A stretch of DNA of 64,000 nt from Dichotomocladium elegans (taxonomy: Eukaryota; Mucoromycota; Mucoromycetes; Mucorales; Lichtheimiaceae). Each line of letters starts with the position of its first letter. Within the stretch, counting starts at the first letter, position 1. Made by a program: the position numbers and the translations under genes. The notes beneath the pieces are model-generated. The model worked only from the letters and a program-made list of their open reading frames with translations, had not been told where the DNA came from and did no database searches. Of the stretch, positions 46,723 to 59,127 are shown one piece after another. The stretch is taken from positions 372,001 through 436,000 of the forward strand of contig JAIXMN010000023.1 of NCBI GenBank assembly GCA_025716815.1. Direction: 5' to 3'.

Positions 46723-46894
46723 CAGCGGCCGCCCGTTATAGTGATATTCGTTATAATGATAATTCGATATAGCGATACACTTTATGAAGAACAAAATTGC
46801 CGGTTAAGGCTTATTCCAATTCGTTATAGTGATAATTCGCTATAGTGATGCGATTTCCTGGAACCGAGGGTATCACTATAACGGGCGGCCACTG
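46723..46894. mobile_element. MITE copy 2 with TA target duplication
   Basis: A 172-bp copy of the element at 39458-39613, also bounded by TA (46721-46722 and 46895-46896). The terminal inverted repeats (CAGCGGCCGCCCGTTATAG at the left, its complement with one mismatch at the right) are perfect matches to copy 1 except one base. The 16-bp size difference is one extra internal GATAATTCGCTATAGT-type unit. High similarity between the copies points to fairly recent activity. Confidence 0.9.
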
Positions 46895-47245
46895 TAATGA
46901 CCGTGTCAGACGTCGTGCTGTCCTAAAAACGTGATAGTAAACCTGATCTTCCACAGCAAGAAGAAATCCTTCAGCAAGAGATGATTCTCGTTTAGCCACA
47001 GCCTCCCTAGGAAAAAATTAGTTGTGGAGTCGTTAATGATCCTTGCCCACCTGGAGCCATCTACACATTCATATGTATCCAGAGACGAAAATAGGCTATT
47101 ATTTATTGGCCGGTCCCCGATATAGGAAATGTCCAGCTTCAAAATTTATCCAAATTTGATCTGTTAACTTTCCTCTTTCTCTCATTTTTACCTCATCGCC
47201 GCTGCCAACGCACCAACCACCACTGTCACTTCCACCGCCGCTACG

Positions 47246-48649
47246 ATGTTTCTGAAAAGCCCGTGGCTTCGCCTACTTGGCTTGCTTAACCTGGTGTGTA
47301 TCATGTATCAAGTGTATCGTCACTTGGCTAGATCACCTCCCCCGAATCGGGTGGCGATCATTTCTGATTCTGCCAGTGGTAGCAGCAGCAGCAACAACAA
47401 CAACAACATTAGTAGCAAGAGCGAGATGACCTTCCCTTGGTACAAGAACCCTCATCCACATACTGGCACTGGAGCTCCAACGCTTTTTTCCACGGAAGAT
47501 CTCACGTCTACCGAACGTCAGGCACTGGAAGCTCGAATGATCAGCTCTGCGGAGCAAATGGCCTACCAGGTGTTTGGAAAGAAATACGACGGCATAATTC
47601 CTGGTAGCATAATTAGCAGTAAAGATCAGGCCGATGCTATACGTTCACTTACCGCCTGCTGGACGCGTGGCAAGTGGGTGCGGCGTGAGAAGCCGACCAG
47701 CCTTCTCAGACACTTCCAGGACCCTCTCTATGGCAGTTGCGATAACAGATTTTACAAGTCCCATGACCGCAAGAGCCAATGGCGCGATCCAGTGCAATAC
47801 GTATGGGAACCTTCTTGCCCCCTCCCAGTAGAGATGGTGGACCCCCAAAAGTGGTGTGAGACGTTGGCTGGAAGGAGTATATTGATAGTCGGCGATCTGG
47901 TCCAATACCAGATTCACGAGCTGCTGCTTGATGTGATGCGTGATGGGCCAGTGGTATGCTATGGCGAATTAAATTGTAAAGGTAAACCAAATTGAAGGGA
48001 GGGAGATTTTATTTTTGAGGACCAACCTTTGAGAGATGTATCCCGCATAGACCATACAATCTGCAATGCCCCAAAGACCAGTAACCTTCGATACTTGCGG
48101 AACGACGTTTTATCAACAAACCGCGTCATGGATAATGCGCACGGCCACCCAGCAGTCAACGTTGTTCGATGGCCTTTTGTCGCTGCTCACATCCTCCGTG
48201 ACTACGAGATCTTCATCCTGAACCGTGGGCCTGTCCTCGAAGACGATACCGAATTCATAAATCAGTTGCTGGATGCGGTCCAAACATTGCGCAGACTCAA
48301 GCCAAGGGCTCTGATCATCTATCGTTCCTCGTCCATCGGCCATCCGCACTGTGATGACGCCGACGGTCCGCTCAGTGCTCCGTTGACGGACGACCAGCTG
48401 CGTCAGTTACCGTATGGATGGGGTGAGCAGTCCAGACGAAACGCTATTGCTCGCACAATCGTTGAAGCTGCAGGTGGTTTGTTCGTTGACTTGGCATATC
48501 TCACAGACTTGCGTCCAGATGGCCATATCGGCGGCCAGGATTGCTTACGCTATTGCATTCCAGGCCCTGCGGATGCGTGGGCTACGATTTTATACAACGT
48601 CATGTTGGGTCTCGAGGGAGCACTACCTTTACCGGAGGATAGGGTATGA
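47246..48649 (+). CDS. PC-esterase (TBL/Cas1-type) family type II membrane protein, probably inactive
   Basis: Exons 47246-47981 and 48036-48649 encode 449 residues. Residues 5-24 form a signal anchor (WLRLLGLLNLVCIMYQVY). The luminal part has the PC-esterase layout: an N-terminal CWTRGKWVRRE block with WEPSCPLP, the position of the GDSx motif, and a C-terminal DxxH-like block with CIPGPADAW. In acyl-esterases of this group Ser of GDS and His of DxxH are catalytic. Here they read GDLVQYQ and DCLRYC, so both catalytic residues appear replaced (Leu and Arg). Plant and fungal relatives O-acetylate or deacetylate cell-wall glycans. This one may be a pseudoenzyme, or the subfamily may use other residues. 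Confidence 0.82.
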
Positions 48650-48874
48650 AGTGGGAAATAAATGTTGATGCGCTGGTTCGCTCCAAGGACTTTCTTTTTT
48701 GACAATAGGAGAATAATCCATAATCGTTAAGCTTACTCTGTAGACCTCCATCTCATGAAAATAGAAGTAAGTGCCATTGAAAAAGGCATGCTCTTTCTCT
48801 CTTGTCGCACTATGTATCATAGTCATATCTCTTTTTATTCTACATGTTATTCTCTTTCCTCCTCAAGCACCAAC

Positions 48875-49526
48875 TTATACGCCGCCGTTGCCGTGATAGA
48901 GCTGGCTCTGCAAGTATTCCTCCCAAGAGATCAGACCGCTAGACATTGATAATGAATGAACTTTCCCGCTTTTTGTGCAGCACACAACGCTCCCACTTAC
49001 TCTCCATTGATATCATCCTCTTCCAACACGTGATCCACCATGTCCGTTACTTCCTCGAGTGACACGTAGCCGGTAAGGTCATCTTCCTCATCTTCGTCGA
49101 AATCCGTGAATGCTGCCCGCAGCTCATGCCCATCGAGATGACCATCGGCATTGGTATCGTGAAGTACAAATAAGTAATAGATTAGCTCATTTTCGCTCAG
49201 GTCTTGGGGAGGATCAGCGCCGTCCTTGGCCATGGTTTTAATATGTTCCATGATATGTCTAATAAGAAGAAAAGGTATGCGTGCGGTCATGCATGCGTGT
49301 GAGATAGAACATACATATATATATGTAGGTATACACTCATTTTACAACTGAGAATCGTTCAGGGATGGAGAAAAAAAAAAAAAGATGAGGATCTTTACTG
49401 TTTGTTGGATTTTTCCTCGCCGTAATTGGAATGGCCAGCTTGTTCATAGCGGTGTGTGCCTGGACCGGCAAAGACGACATTCGCGGAAATTCCCAGGAAA
49501 AGCAAAAAGAGTATTGTGGCTCGCAT
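48875..49526 (-). CDS. MCFD2-like secreted EF-hand protein
   Basis: Model: complement of 49399-49526, 49001-49258 and 48875-48938, giving 149 residues (human MCFD2 146). It has a signal peptide (ATILFLLFLGISANVVFA), a short linker, HIMEHIKTMAKDG, the first EF-hand DTNADGHLDGHELRAAF and a second one assembled across the last intron as DDINGDGLISWEEYL. In animals MCFD2 works with the lectin LMAN1/ERGIC-53 in ER-to-Golgi cargo transport. No lectin gene is in the window. The second EF loop starts with Asp at position 1 and Glu at 12, so both loops should bind Ca2+. Confidence 0.87.
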
Positions 49527-49767
49527 GCTTTGTAATGCTTTGCTTGTCTCAATCCACCCGTGTTGCAGTAATAAGCAAAATAAGAAACATAAAATGTGGT
49601 TTTGGGGGTGGGCGTGGAAAGCGCAGCGCTCATTCAAAAAAAGGGGGGTGTATGTGTCCAAACTAGGCACTCCACATTTATGCGAAGCAAAAATATCCTT
49701 AGCCAATTGAGAAAGACCAAGGGACCCACACAAAACTAGAAAGTTATTTCCATTACCACAAGCTGTC

Positions 49768-52438
49768 TTAACATCCACCTCCGCAATCGCCGCCCCCATC
49801 GCCAGAGCCAGCGACAATGAATGCCGCGCCTCGCCCGTTTCTTCTCCGCTTCTGCTTGGATGAGAGAACGTTCTGACTTGGCGAAATAGGACGGATCGGA
49901 AACACATCGACATAAGGCTCAGCAGATTCAAAATAGGTGATATAGTCAAACGTGCTGCTCCAGCAGTAGTTTTGCTGTGGATGGTATCCGATTTGGCTAC
50001 TGGTGAGGTGCCTGACTGGATGACGATGAGTGAAAAAGAAAAGAGTGATCTTTCGCTTTGTCTCTTTCTTATTTACCAAGCTTCGTGGTGCCGAATTTGT
50101 TGATCACTATATTGTGGTTATATAAGAGCTGATCCCTGACGCTAATTTGTTTCGAACTTACCAATAATCCATAGTTGTTTCTTGTTTGGACCAGCGTACG
50201 TAGACATTTCTAACACAAAGGTTATTCAATACCTCTATAGCTTTGATCATGGTATATTATGCTGTAGGTTGTTTACTTTTCCTACCCAGAAATTAAACTG
50301 TTAGGATCATTATAAAAAATATAACAGGACCACCCAGGTATTAGATATTACATATTTGGTAGACTTGAATTATGAGGCACAGCTCGATCTATCATAAATG
50401 TAGACATGTCTGCTGGATCCGGACTGCTATACCATTTGTAAAGTATTTTCAGTGATCCATAACAACATGCGGTATTGCTGCTGTGTTTTGTGTTTCTGAA
50501 ATGTACCTCGCTAATTCCAATTCGATTTTCTCGCTTCTATGGGCCAAGTGGGCGACATGGGTCTTTTTTGACGTCTGATGCTTTGATCCAAAGAGCATGC
50601 TCATAATCTTACTGCTCTTCGCATTCTCGAGAGGCTTCTGGAAATCAAAATTGCGCACCGCCATCTCTCTTAGAAGATGTTCACGATTGTAGCTATATAA
50701 AACATACTTTGTTCATCCACGACGTGGCGTTCATTGGTCGTACAGCGGACAGAGACAACAGGTCTGCCACAACCGAAACATCATGCTTTTCCATAGTAAC
50801 GCACATAAAGTCACTCCAGAATTGCTCGTACCACAGCGGTTGCAACATATTGAGATGCCATATAAAGACTGTATGAGCCCTGATGAGTATGTACACAATA
50901 AACAACCTGCATAGATACATACAGCTCTCGAAATTAGGCAGTTTGACTATTTCACCGCGAGGCCTATTACAGTATTTGCCGGATTTCATCTTTTTCATAA
51001 ACACCTTGTATGAGACTATTCCTGAATCAAAGCCTAATGGGTTTGTCCAGTGGCTATTCTTCGCTGCATGGGTAATATACGGTCTTTGGGCAATTGCCGC
51101 ATTGACAAGATCGACAGAAAACGGAAAAGGGTTACCATAGTAATGTTCGCGGATAACATGAAAGAAATCTAAAAGGGAGGCAGGAGAAGATGTATTTGAT
51201 GTTTAATAGGTGTGAATGTGTGGTACCAGTTTTTTCGTCCTTATTTTACTGTTTTTGTCTGACGTACCCATCAGGTATATTTTGCTGTTGCGATCCCTCT
51301 CTTTGAGCTTTCTCACGTAGCCCTCCAGCCGTGCATGGATTTCCTCTAGGGTATCGTTCGGATCGAATAAGTTCTCCATCGTCCTGTCCGGCGCTTGACT
51401 CGGGGCAAAACCGAAATGCAGGACGTTTTTTATCGCATCAGATTGATTTTTATCTGTTCTTGAACTAGAATTATTTCATCCTTTTTTAATGCCCCTGCCT
51501 TCCGTTGTCTCGAGTATGATTATATATGAAAAAAAGAAAACAAGAACATACGGTAGTCGGATGGCTGGATTTGCAATCTCCTTTGTCAGCCTCGCAATTG
51601 AGGATGAACGCGTAGAAGTCTCTCGGTGGCAGTTGCAGCACTGAATAGTACAATTCGGATTACACCTCCACTCCGCATAGTCGGCCCTATTATACTATGA
51701 ATGTCAATCTCCTCTGGATACTCAAAAGTCATATGTGGATACCATGAGCATTCCATGCATACGCCACAGAAACAGCATTCGACGGTTGTAGTGCCCTGAG
51801 AGACATTTCCCGGTGTAAGATGGTACGGTTCATCCACACCGTCGAACATTTCTTCCCATGCCCTGACACTTGTTTGACCCTTTACAAATGTGCCGTCCTT
51901 GGAAAACTATTTTAAGCTTCCCTTAGTACCAGAGCATAAAAAAGAGCTCGAAAGCGCACGCCTGCGTTACCATGGCATGGAGTGGGAAATGGGTGTTAAA
52001 AAGTTTATCGGTTTCCAGTGCAGAGGACTCAGCTGGAACAAATGCCTTTGGGAGATGCGATTGGTGGAATCGTATGACATCCTCGTAGTAACGAGAAGGA
52101 TTGACCATATGCGCATGCCAGATTATTGCCACGTCTAAATTGGTTGGCATCTGGTCAGTATTGTTCTCACTCTCTCTGTGACTATTTCTTTGAAAAGAGT
52201 CCATTTGCTTCATACAGATACCTAGAGGTGGTGCGATGGTGATTCGCTCTATGCTATGCTTATATACACCTGAATCATATGCGACAATTGCCAGGTAGTG
52301 AATATATCGCCTTTCCGCTCTTGCAAGCATGATCCTCACGAGGGCTGGGTCAAACGATTCTTCATATTTAGAGAACTCCTTTAGTAGTAACAAGTAAGTT
52401 TTGCATCCTGAAGATGTCATTCTGTCGAGATGTTCCAT
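49768..52438 (-). CDS. DUF1399/glycine-rich domain-containing protein (GRDP-like)
   Basis: Multi-exon gene. Firm exons: 52222-52438, 51930-52134, then from 51862 downstream, and a last exon with stop at 49768. Internal exons lie near 51240-51390, 50700-50860, 50500-50660, 50150-50205 and 50090-50125; their joints are not all resolved. Family features: CKTYLLLLKEFSKYE and LARAERRYIHYL, the DVAIIWHAHMVNPSRYYEDV signature, the WAWEEMFDG...EPYHL segment, and CCFCGVCMECSW in place of the usual CPxC region. The short Gly/Cys tail AGSGDGGGDCGGGC gives the family its name. The start (ATG at 52438) is likely, not proven. Plant GRDPs respond to stress and hormones; the fungal role is unknown. Confidence 0.75.
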
Positions 52439-52949
52439 GCTGGTGGTATCTTTTTTCAACAGAATAGAAAAAGAAGAAGCACTAGATTACTAAAATTAAT
52501 TGGTTTTCAGGTGATTCATGGAGTCTCAAAAAACTCACTCGTTTCTCTGTCTTGTGACCCTACCACAAGGACAAAGTGCCCCTGGCTAAACTCAATGCTC
52601 TTTCTTTCAAGCGCGCGCCCTACTACGTAAAGCACTGTGGAATATACGTTTAGGTCATATCTCCTAGCAAATTGATGTGGGTACATCCGGCACAGGCCAT
52701 GCCTGCAATTTATTATGGCCGTAAAGAAATATGAGCTTTGAATGCACTAGACCTTTTTGACGTCTTCCACCTTTCATAATGGTCCGGTACAATAGCTGCG
52801 CGATACACAATTAGGCCTCGGCTATCCGCAGACTCTGTGACAGGTCATTTTCTACATTGTTGATCAGCCAGCGTCTTCACATAAATTAGGAAAGAACAGA
52901 CTTTGTTGGACCAAGATTTCTTTTTTTTTTTAGAAAAAGCATGCATTCC

Positions 52950-54671
52950 CTAAGTTTTTTGTTTCTATTATTAGGCCTTTCGGTAGAATGACGTCAACCA
53001 TGCAATTTAGCGTCGAGGAAATCATGTGCCCTGCCATACGACAGTCAAGAACCGTATCCAAGATCCCCCCCCAATCCCCACGTTCGACCATTTCGGTTAA
53101 TTGCAGGAGTTGTATGAATCGCGGGAAACCGGTGAAATACGCCCTAAAAAAGCATTTACCGCTTTCCGAGAGTGTGTGTGTATGCGTGGCACTTTTTGGT
53201 AGAATATCCGGCGGAAACTAAAAAAAAAAATACGCATGAGCATATGCCCTGATGTTGAAGCACTTTTTGTGTTGATATTCTTCCATTACTTTCAACTGGT
53301 CGTCTACCGAATATGTATGTTCTACTAGCCATAGATGCCCGCTCCATGGATGCTAATTTATCTACTATGTATTATTTTCTGGAAATAGTCTACTAATACA
53401 ATGTTATAGGATTCTTCAAGTTGTTTATATCCAAGGGGAAAGGCAATGGCGATAAGTGCCACAATAAGGAAAATTTTGAGAAACGTGCGCAAAACATCCC
53501 GCATCATGCTCCGCGTCAAGGTATGCTCTGCAATATCCACAAAGTGAAGGCCTGGGTTTCAGCGAACATCTTTATTATGTGTCGATATCTATGAACCATA
53601 CCTTCTTCAGGACGCTCAGATTTGTTTTGCGTGATATCCGGAGGTGTTGACGCATTTTCTTGAATATTGCTATATGCATTTTCGTTCTCATCGAATGTGC
53701 TCTCAACGTCATCGTTGGTTCCAATTTTTCCTTCTTGTGCACTCTCTGAAAGGGAATCCGTATCGGACAATCCTAGTCTTCTGATGGTATCCGGTGCGGC
53801 CGATGTATCAGTTTTGTTATCAAGCAATACCGGGGAATTATGGCGTTCATGATTTTTTTGCAGTAAAGGCGGATTGTCATTTGCATATGCGAGTGAATCA
53901 AACGCGTTTTTTGGTGTCTCCACGCTATTCGCACATGGTCTAGAAGATTCGTATGATATAATCTATATATCCGGCCAAACGGATTAGCGATGTTATTCTG
54001 GCATGCGATGGATCTTTGTACACGAGCGGTGTTGCGTTGCGGCTCCCGAGTAAGGCTCCTCGGCAACCTTTGACATTGGCTGTTGGAGGTTACCTCCTTG
54101 TCACGAACGCCCCTTCCTTCCAGACAACCTCTGAAAAAGGGCATGTGGGTACTGAAGGGTGTGGTGGTTACGGGGATGGGGCACACCGTTACGGATTGAA
54201 CACTTACTTGTTTAGGCAATTGAGTTTTTCGCTTTCTCTGGCCACTTCTACCATTCAGTGCAACGTCTCGATTGTTAGTGGTGTCGCTTAATTTCGTTTC
54301 TTCGTCATATTCATATTCATCGTATTGAACCCGTCTCACAGTGCGGCGACCTCGTCCTAATTCTGCAGTTGCATCACGCGGACGCTGTTTCGTCCGATAT
54401 TCAGACAGAATTGTCTCGCGTTGGGATTGCACATGTGTCCGAAAAATCTTGATTGCGTCTTCCTTTTTCGTTGGCCGGACTGGGATATTGTGGGTTTGGA
54501 AAATCGACTTGAGTTGGTACATAAGTAATTTTTCAGGAGGAAATCCCTCAGCTACCAATGATTAAAGATGGTGAAATAGAGCACATGAATGCGGCATATG
54601 AATACCGAAGAAATGAAGTGTACTACTTTACCAAGATAATAAAGTTCATCTGGTATTTCGTCGGTCGACAT
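52950..54671 (-). CDS. HeH/LEM-domain inner nuclear membrane protein (Src1/Heh1/MAN1-like)
   Basis: Starts at ATG 54671. Exons 54632-54671 and 54208-54551 join to give the HeH (LEM-like) domain: GFPPEKLLMYQLKSIF, HNIPVRPTKKEDAIKIF. A basic region QRKRKTQLPKQ follows (possible nuclear signal). An acidic exon at 53602-53924 joins an exon starting at 53527 that holds one membrane segment (FLKIFLIVALIAIAFPLGY). A further exon with GHLWLVEHTYSVDDQL follows after a short intron near 53340. Exons at 54000-54200 and the 3' end beyond 53200 are unresolved, so the left limit is approximate. Yeast Src1/Heh1 tethers chromatin and telomeres to the inner nuclear membrane. Confidence 0.72.
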
Positions 54672-55432
54672 GGTTCAGGAAAGAGCACGGCCCCATATAA
54701 TTCGAGCTTCGTAGACTACCTCATTTAGGATCCGTTGTCTCCCAAGGGACGCGGGCAATGATAGTCACATTTTTAGCGCCTATTTCAACGGATCACCCTC
54801 TCCCCATATTGTAAGTTACAGCGTGGCAGCCTTGCCCTGTTTTCGCTAATTGGTTTAATCACTACTCCTTTAGTATTGTTCGCTTCAGGCATGAGGGCTC
54901 AATTTTATATAAAAAATCAGAGCTGCAGACAACTGTTTATCAATGGAGATTACAGTACTCAGGAAATATCAGCTTTTGAGTGGTCCTGGATAAGTAAGGG
55001 ATGTCTATAAAAAATAAAGGCCTTTACCCCTCTTTATAAGATGGACTCAAATAGCTATACAGCTTCTTTTCCATAATCACACAATTGAAAATAGTCTGCA
55101 TCTAGTTTATCGTACGAAAACAGCATCACAAACCTATGCCGGATCACCCAAGAATACCTATTATCTGTACTCCAAATGCAGAAGACTCCAGTATTCGAGA
55201 GTAACGTGTGTGTGTGTAGAAGCGGTGTGTCTGAAATGCTTAAATGCTGATTGTTTCAGTGCCTGATACATCGGACACCAAAATTAGCAAACATCCACTG
55301 AAGTTCATGGGATATATATATATATTTATACTGAGCATACGTATTTCAGCTACTAAATAAAACGAAAAGGTACAAATGAACTGTTAGAAGGCCCCCACGC
55401 CCAGCAGCCACAAATCATCATAGGTATCTCTT
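54672..55432. other. Spacer upstream of the HeH gene
   Basis: About 760 bp between the HeH start and the dehydrogenase stop. A TA run lies at 55313-55327. No coding or RNA signal recognised. Confidence 0.45.
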
Positions 55433-56533
55433 CTATCCCAGATTCGGTCGAATACAAATTTTGAGCCCTGCGCCGGACAAAAAGACGTCCCAAGCCTTGT
55501 GGAAATCATTGAGTGCATACGAGTGTGAAATGAGATTGGCCCAGTCAACTTTGTTTTCCTCGAGAATTTTGATAGCTCGCTCCATTCCAAATGGGTTGGT
55601 ATAGGTTGACTTGAGGGTCAGTTCTCGTCGGTAGATGTTGAAGGGTGAGACAGCGACCTCCGTATCGGGCTTAGCGACTCCGACCCAGACCACTGTAGCG
55701 CCTGCCTTGGCTGAATTGAGTGCCTTCGACATCGTCTCGGGGAGGCCGACGCATTCGAACACCACATCAAAGCCGTAGCCCATACACGGATCGCCGACCG
55801 TGAACTCCTCGGGTGCAAAAACCTGAGCGGCTCCAAACGAGGTCGCCTTGGTACGGCGCATCGCGTTTGGCTCGACCACTGTCACGCGGCCTCCGCTCAG
55901 CATGGAAAGTGCGACAACCATCAAACCGATTGGCCCTGCGCCTATCACTAGGACACTGTCGCCTGTCTTGATACTTCCCATGTCAACTGCATGGACAACG
56001 CATGACAAGGGCTCGGCCAAGCACGCTGTGACAGGCCCGACGCTTGCGGGAACGGAAAACACGGCAGTGGCAGGCACGGCGACGTACTTGGCCATTCCGC
56101 CGTTGACTGAAACACCGATGCACTTGAGATAGGGGCACAGATGGTATTTTTTGTTTCGGCAGAATGTACAGGCATGACATGGCACATTCGGATCAACCGC
56201 AACAATATCACCAACGGAGACGGCTGTGCTTGTTCCAGGATGAATGGATTCAACTATACCTGCAAATTCGTGACCAATGGTTACCTTGGGCGACGCGTGG
56301 GGTGTTTCGCCTTTGCATATGTGAAGATCCGTACCTAGGAGCGATGTCAACATTGCAAGGCGTGAGCTGAGGAGGAAAGGTTCTATCGATAAATGCTATA
56401 GCGTACCGCAGATACCGGACGCTGTCACTCGAACGAGAATCTGCCCAGGTCCAATCGTCGGGACTTCACGTTCAATCATCTCAATAGCCCCTTTCCTTTC
56501 CCAGCTTGCGACTTTCATTAGTGCTGGAGTCAT
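55433..56533 (-). CDS. Zinc-dependent medium-chain dehydrogenase (sorbitol/threonine dehydrogenase-like)
   Basis: Model: complement of 56407-56533 and 55433-56334, giving 342 residues, normal for the family. Visible motifs: ASGICGTDLHI with the catalytic-zinc Cys, TIGHEFAGIV with the zinc His-Glu, the structural-zinc loop CHACTFCRNKKYHLC, AEPLSCVVHAV, the Rossmann loop VLVIGAGPIGLMVV and an acidic residue after VTVVEP (NAD preference). The lineup resembles sorbitol, L-threonine and butanediol dehydrogenases. The substrate cannot be assigned. The intron splits the CGTDLH motif. Nothing suggests co-regulation with neighbours. Confidence 0.88.
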
Positions 56534-56904
56534 GATATCTGTTGTGCGGTGATATAGACGAAAGAGAAGAGAAGTTATCGAAAAGAGAATGTTTGGTACA
56601 TTTATATTGTACACACAAATATTTTGGGCGGAAAAGGGCTATCTTGTAGGGCAACCCATACAGGGAAAGCGTGAGACAAAAGGTAGTTAGATTCAAGAAT
56701 TCCCCCGCCCCGCCCCTTGCCTTTGAATAATCAACGAAACGGGTGGACTTACTTAGCTATTAACTATGGAAGCTATGCGTGCGAGTTGGATTTTGTACTA
56801 TGCATGTCTTAGACGACTATGCATGACATCATGATGAGCCGAACTGCAAGTTGCCGGTCTACCAAAAGTGTCAACTGGGTTTTCCCGGTGTTGCCAAATG
56901 CAAA
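56534..56904. other. Dehydrogenase promoter region
   Basis: About 370 bp, A+T-rich, with no recognised gene. Holds the upstream region of the dehydrogenase gene and leads into transposon copy C. Confidence 0.4.
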
Positions 56905-58700
56905 AGAGAAATCTCACAAAGCAAGCATACACCATTTACCAAAACCAAAGTTGTGTCCTGCCAGTTCTGAAGTCGCAGGATCAGAAAATAAAACCAGAAA
57001 CCTTTACGCATGATAACACATCGAATGTCGCATGCATATACGGAAAGATGACGCACAACAAAGGCCTCCATCTCTATAAAAATTCGTCCCTTCTCTTCTT
57101 TTATACACTCTTACATTCTGAAATGAGCAACCTAGTTTTTTCGATGCCCGAGGTCATGTCGTTGATGTGCGTGGCTGCCCCGAACCTATGGACTATATGT
57201 TGTGGATGAAGAAATATATTCTCTGCAATCCGTTTGTTCTCGCACTGAATATCTGCGTAGCATATCTTGCAGAGATAACGCTGATCTTGCTATACACACA
57301 TTCCCAAGCGAAAGGATACATATATTCGGATGAAAGAAGTGGGGATCAAGCGCAATTACATATTGTACATTGACCAAGACAAGGTTGGATTTTTCAAACG
57401 GATGCTTGAGCATGTCTTGAGTGCATCAGCTGCTAGGAATCCATGTTCGCTCGGCCCAGCGATGAGCATTATAGTACGAGAAGGATCCTGACAGCATCTT
57501 TACGAAACCTAACGCGAGGGGTCGTTCGCGTATTCCTAACGAAAAGCATAAGAGAGTTGGTTTAGAATGTGTTGATGAGAATCCATCGATTGTCCTAGAA
57601 CAGCTAATGGAGCAACTGCTCCAAAGATTTGAATATCTCAAAGTGTCTAAAGCGACACTCCATCGATTATGAAAAACGAATGCAACTTGTCATTAAGATA
57701 GGCTAAGTTTCATCCTGTAGATAGGAATAGTGATGCAAAGATCCAAGAGCATCTTGACTGGGTGCGGCGATGTGATATGACTGACATCGACTTTAGAAAA
57801 AACTGTGTTTTCCTTGATGAGTCTGGATTCCATATTAACATAAAGCGCAGCATGGCATGGTCCAAGAAAGGGACTCCTGCAGTGGTCAAGATACCAAAAG
57901 ACAAGAACATAGACAACCACAATCTTGGGAGCAAGCTCAGCATCCAGCATCATTTAAAGGTATCTTGAGACTCCCACAGCCACCAACCAAGAAATGAAAG
58001 AGGACCGGCCAATCTGAAGTTGCGAACAAAGGTCATTATCTCAGGTTCCTTAAGGCTACAATGGACGAGAGACGGATAACTATGAACATATGAAGGGCCA
58101 TTACTTGGAAATGGATAGTGCACCTGTCCATAAAGCTGAGGATGTTGGTGTGCTTATCTTCCCACCCTACTCGCATGAACTCAACCCGATTGAGCAGTTT
58201 TGGTCAGCTATCAAGAGCAAAGTAAAAGGCAATAGGTTATCCTATCATACTGCTTGTTCCATTCTTCGATCTTTTAATATTCCGGATTCTCTGTAGATAA
58301 CGATATCAGCCTAACTCAAGTGCCTCGAGAGCAGAGGATATGGACTTTGGATGAGATCGTGGTTTGGCTGCGACCCCCCCCGGTATGTCTGCCACCATAG
58401 CTTCGTCGAGATGCTTTTGCCTTCATCAACTTCCTTCGATCCTTCTGCCTCTGATATTGCCGTTGGTCCGTCGTCGATGCTTAACAGCTCCGGGTCCTTC
58501 CTTTCTTCCCTCTTCCGCAATGACATCCCTAGCTACCTTCGGGGTAAGTTAAAGAATAAGAAGGGGGGCTGATATTTTCTCTTGACCAACGGGTATCTCT
58601 CCTGCCTTCTCTTTCCATGCGACAAATTTTATGTTTTATGCGACATTTTTTACTTTCTATGCGTCAGAATCTTCCTCCCCTACGAAATTTGTTGTTTGAG
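56905..58700 (+). mobile_element. Tc1/mariner-like transposon remnant C, best-preserved copy
   Basis: About 1.8 kb, same family as copies A, B and D. Readable transposase pieces: CVFLDESGFHINIKRS with MAWSKKGTPAVVKIPK (first catalytic Asp), HYLEMDSAPVHKAED (second Asp) and VLIFPPYSHELNPIEQFWSA (catalytic Glu), ending at NIPDSL with a stop at 58294-58296. The spacing between the second Asp and Glu is about 10 residues shorter than in copy B (where a YIESRGY segment is kept), so an internal deletion is likely. Upstream the frame is broken by several stops and frameshifts. No terminal inverted repeats were found. Confidence 0.82.
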
Positions 58701-59127
58701 AATAAGTAAAACCCAATCCGTATAAAGCTAGAGGGCGAGGTATGCATCATGCCCAGTTGCTTATAGGTACTCGCTTTTGTCCCCATCGCCTTTCGCGGAT
58801 ATGAACGCACCCTAATGATTCCCGGCTCGCGCTTAGAACGGTTCAACAAGCTCTATATACACGAGCCACAGGGCTCATATGCTTAGCAGATAGTCAGCTA
58901 TGACAAGTCTGACTCGAGCCAGAGATATGGCTCGCCTGATCGTTCAATACATATAGAAAACGTCTGCTTTACTATGAAATAAAGTTTAATATGTATCCGC
59001 ATTTGCGTAATAAAAAGATCATGTATATTTCCGTCATGGGTTTGAGACGCAGATAGGTGCATCCATGGTATTATATTCGTCAGTTTCTATTTTCCTTGCT
59101 GCTTCTCTTCCATTCCGCGCACCAGAC
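58701..59127. other. PGK upstream region
   Basis: About 430 bp between the transposon remnant and the PGK start. It contains inverted words CTCGAGCC and GGCTCG near 58915-58930 and no gene. Probably the PGK promoter. Confidence 0.4.

Noticed and set aside
57186..57413. Minus-strand frame within transposon copy C as a separate small gene.
   Set aside because: The same frame recurs on copies A and B because the element is repeated; it is opposite the transposase frame and has no recognised family.
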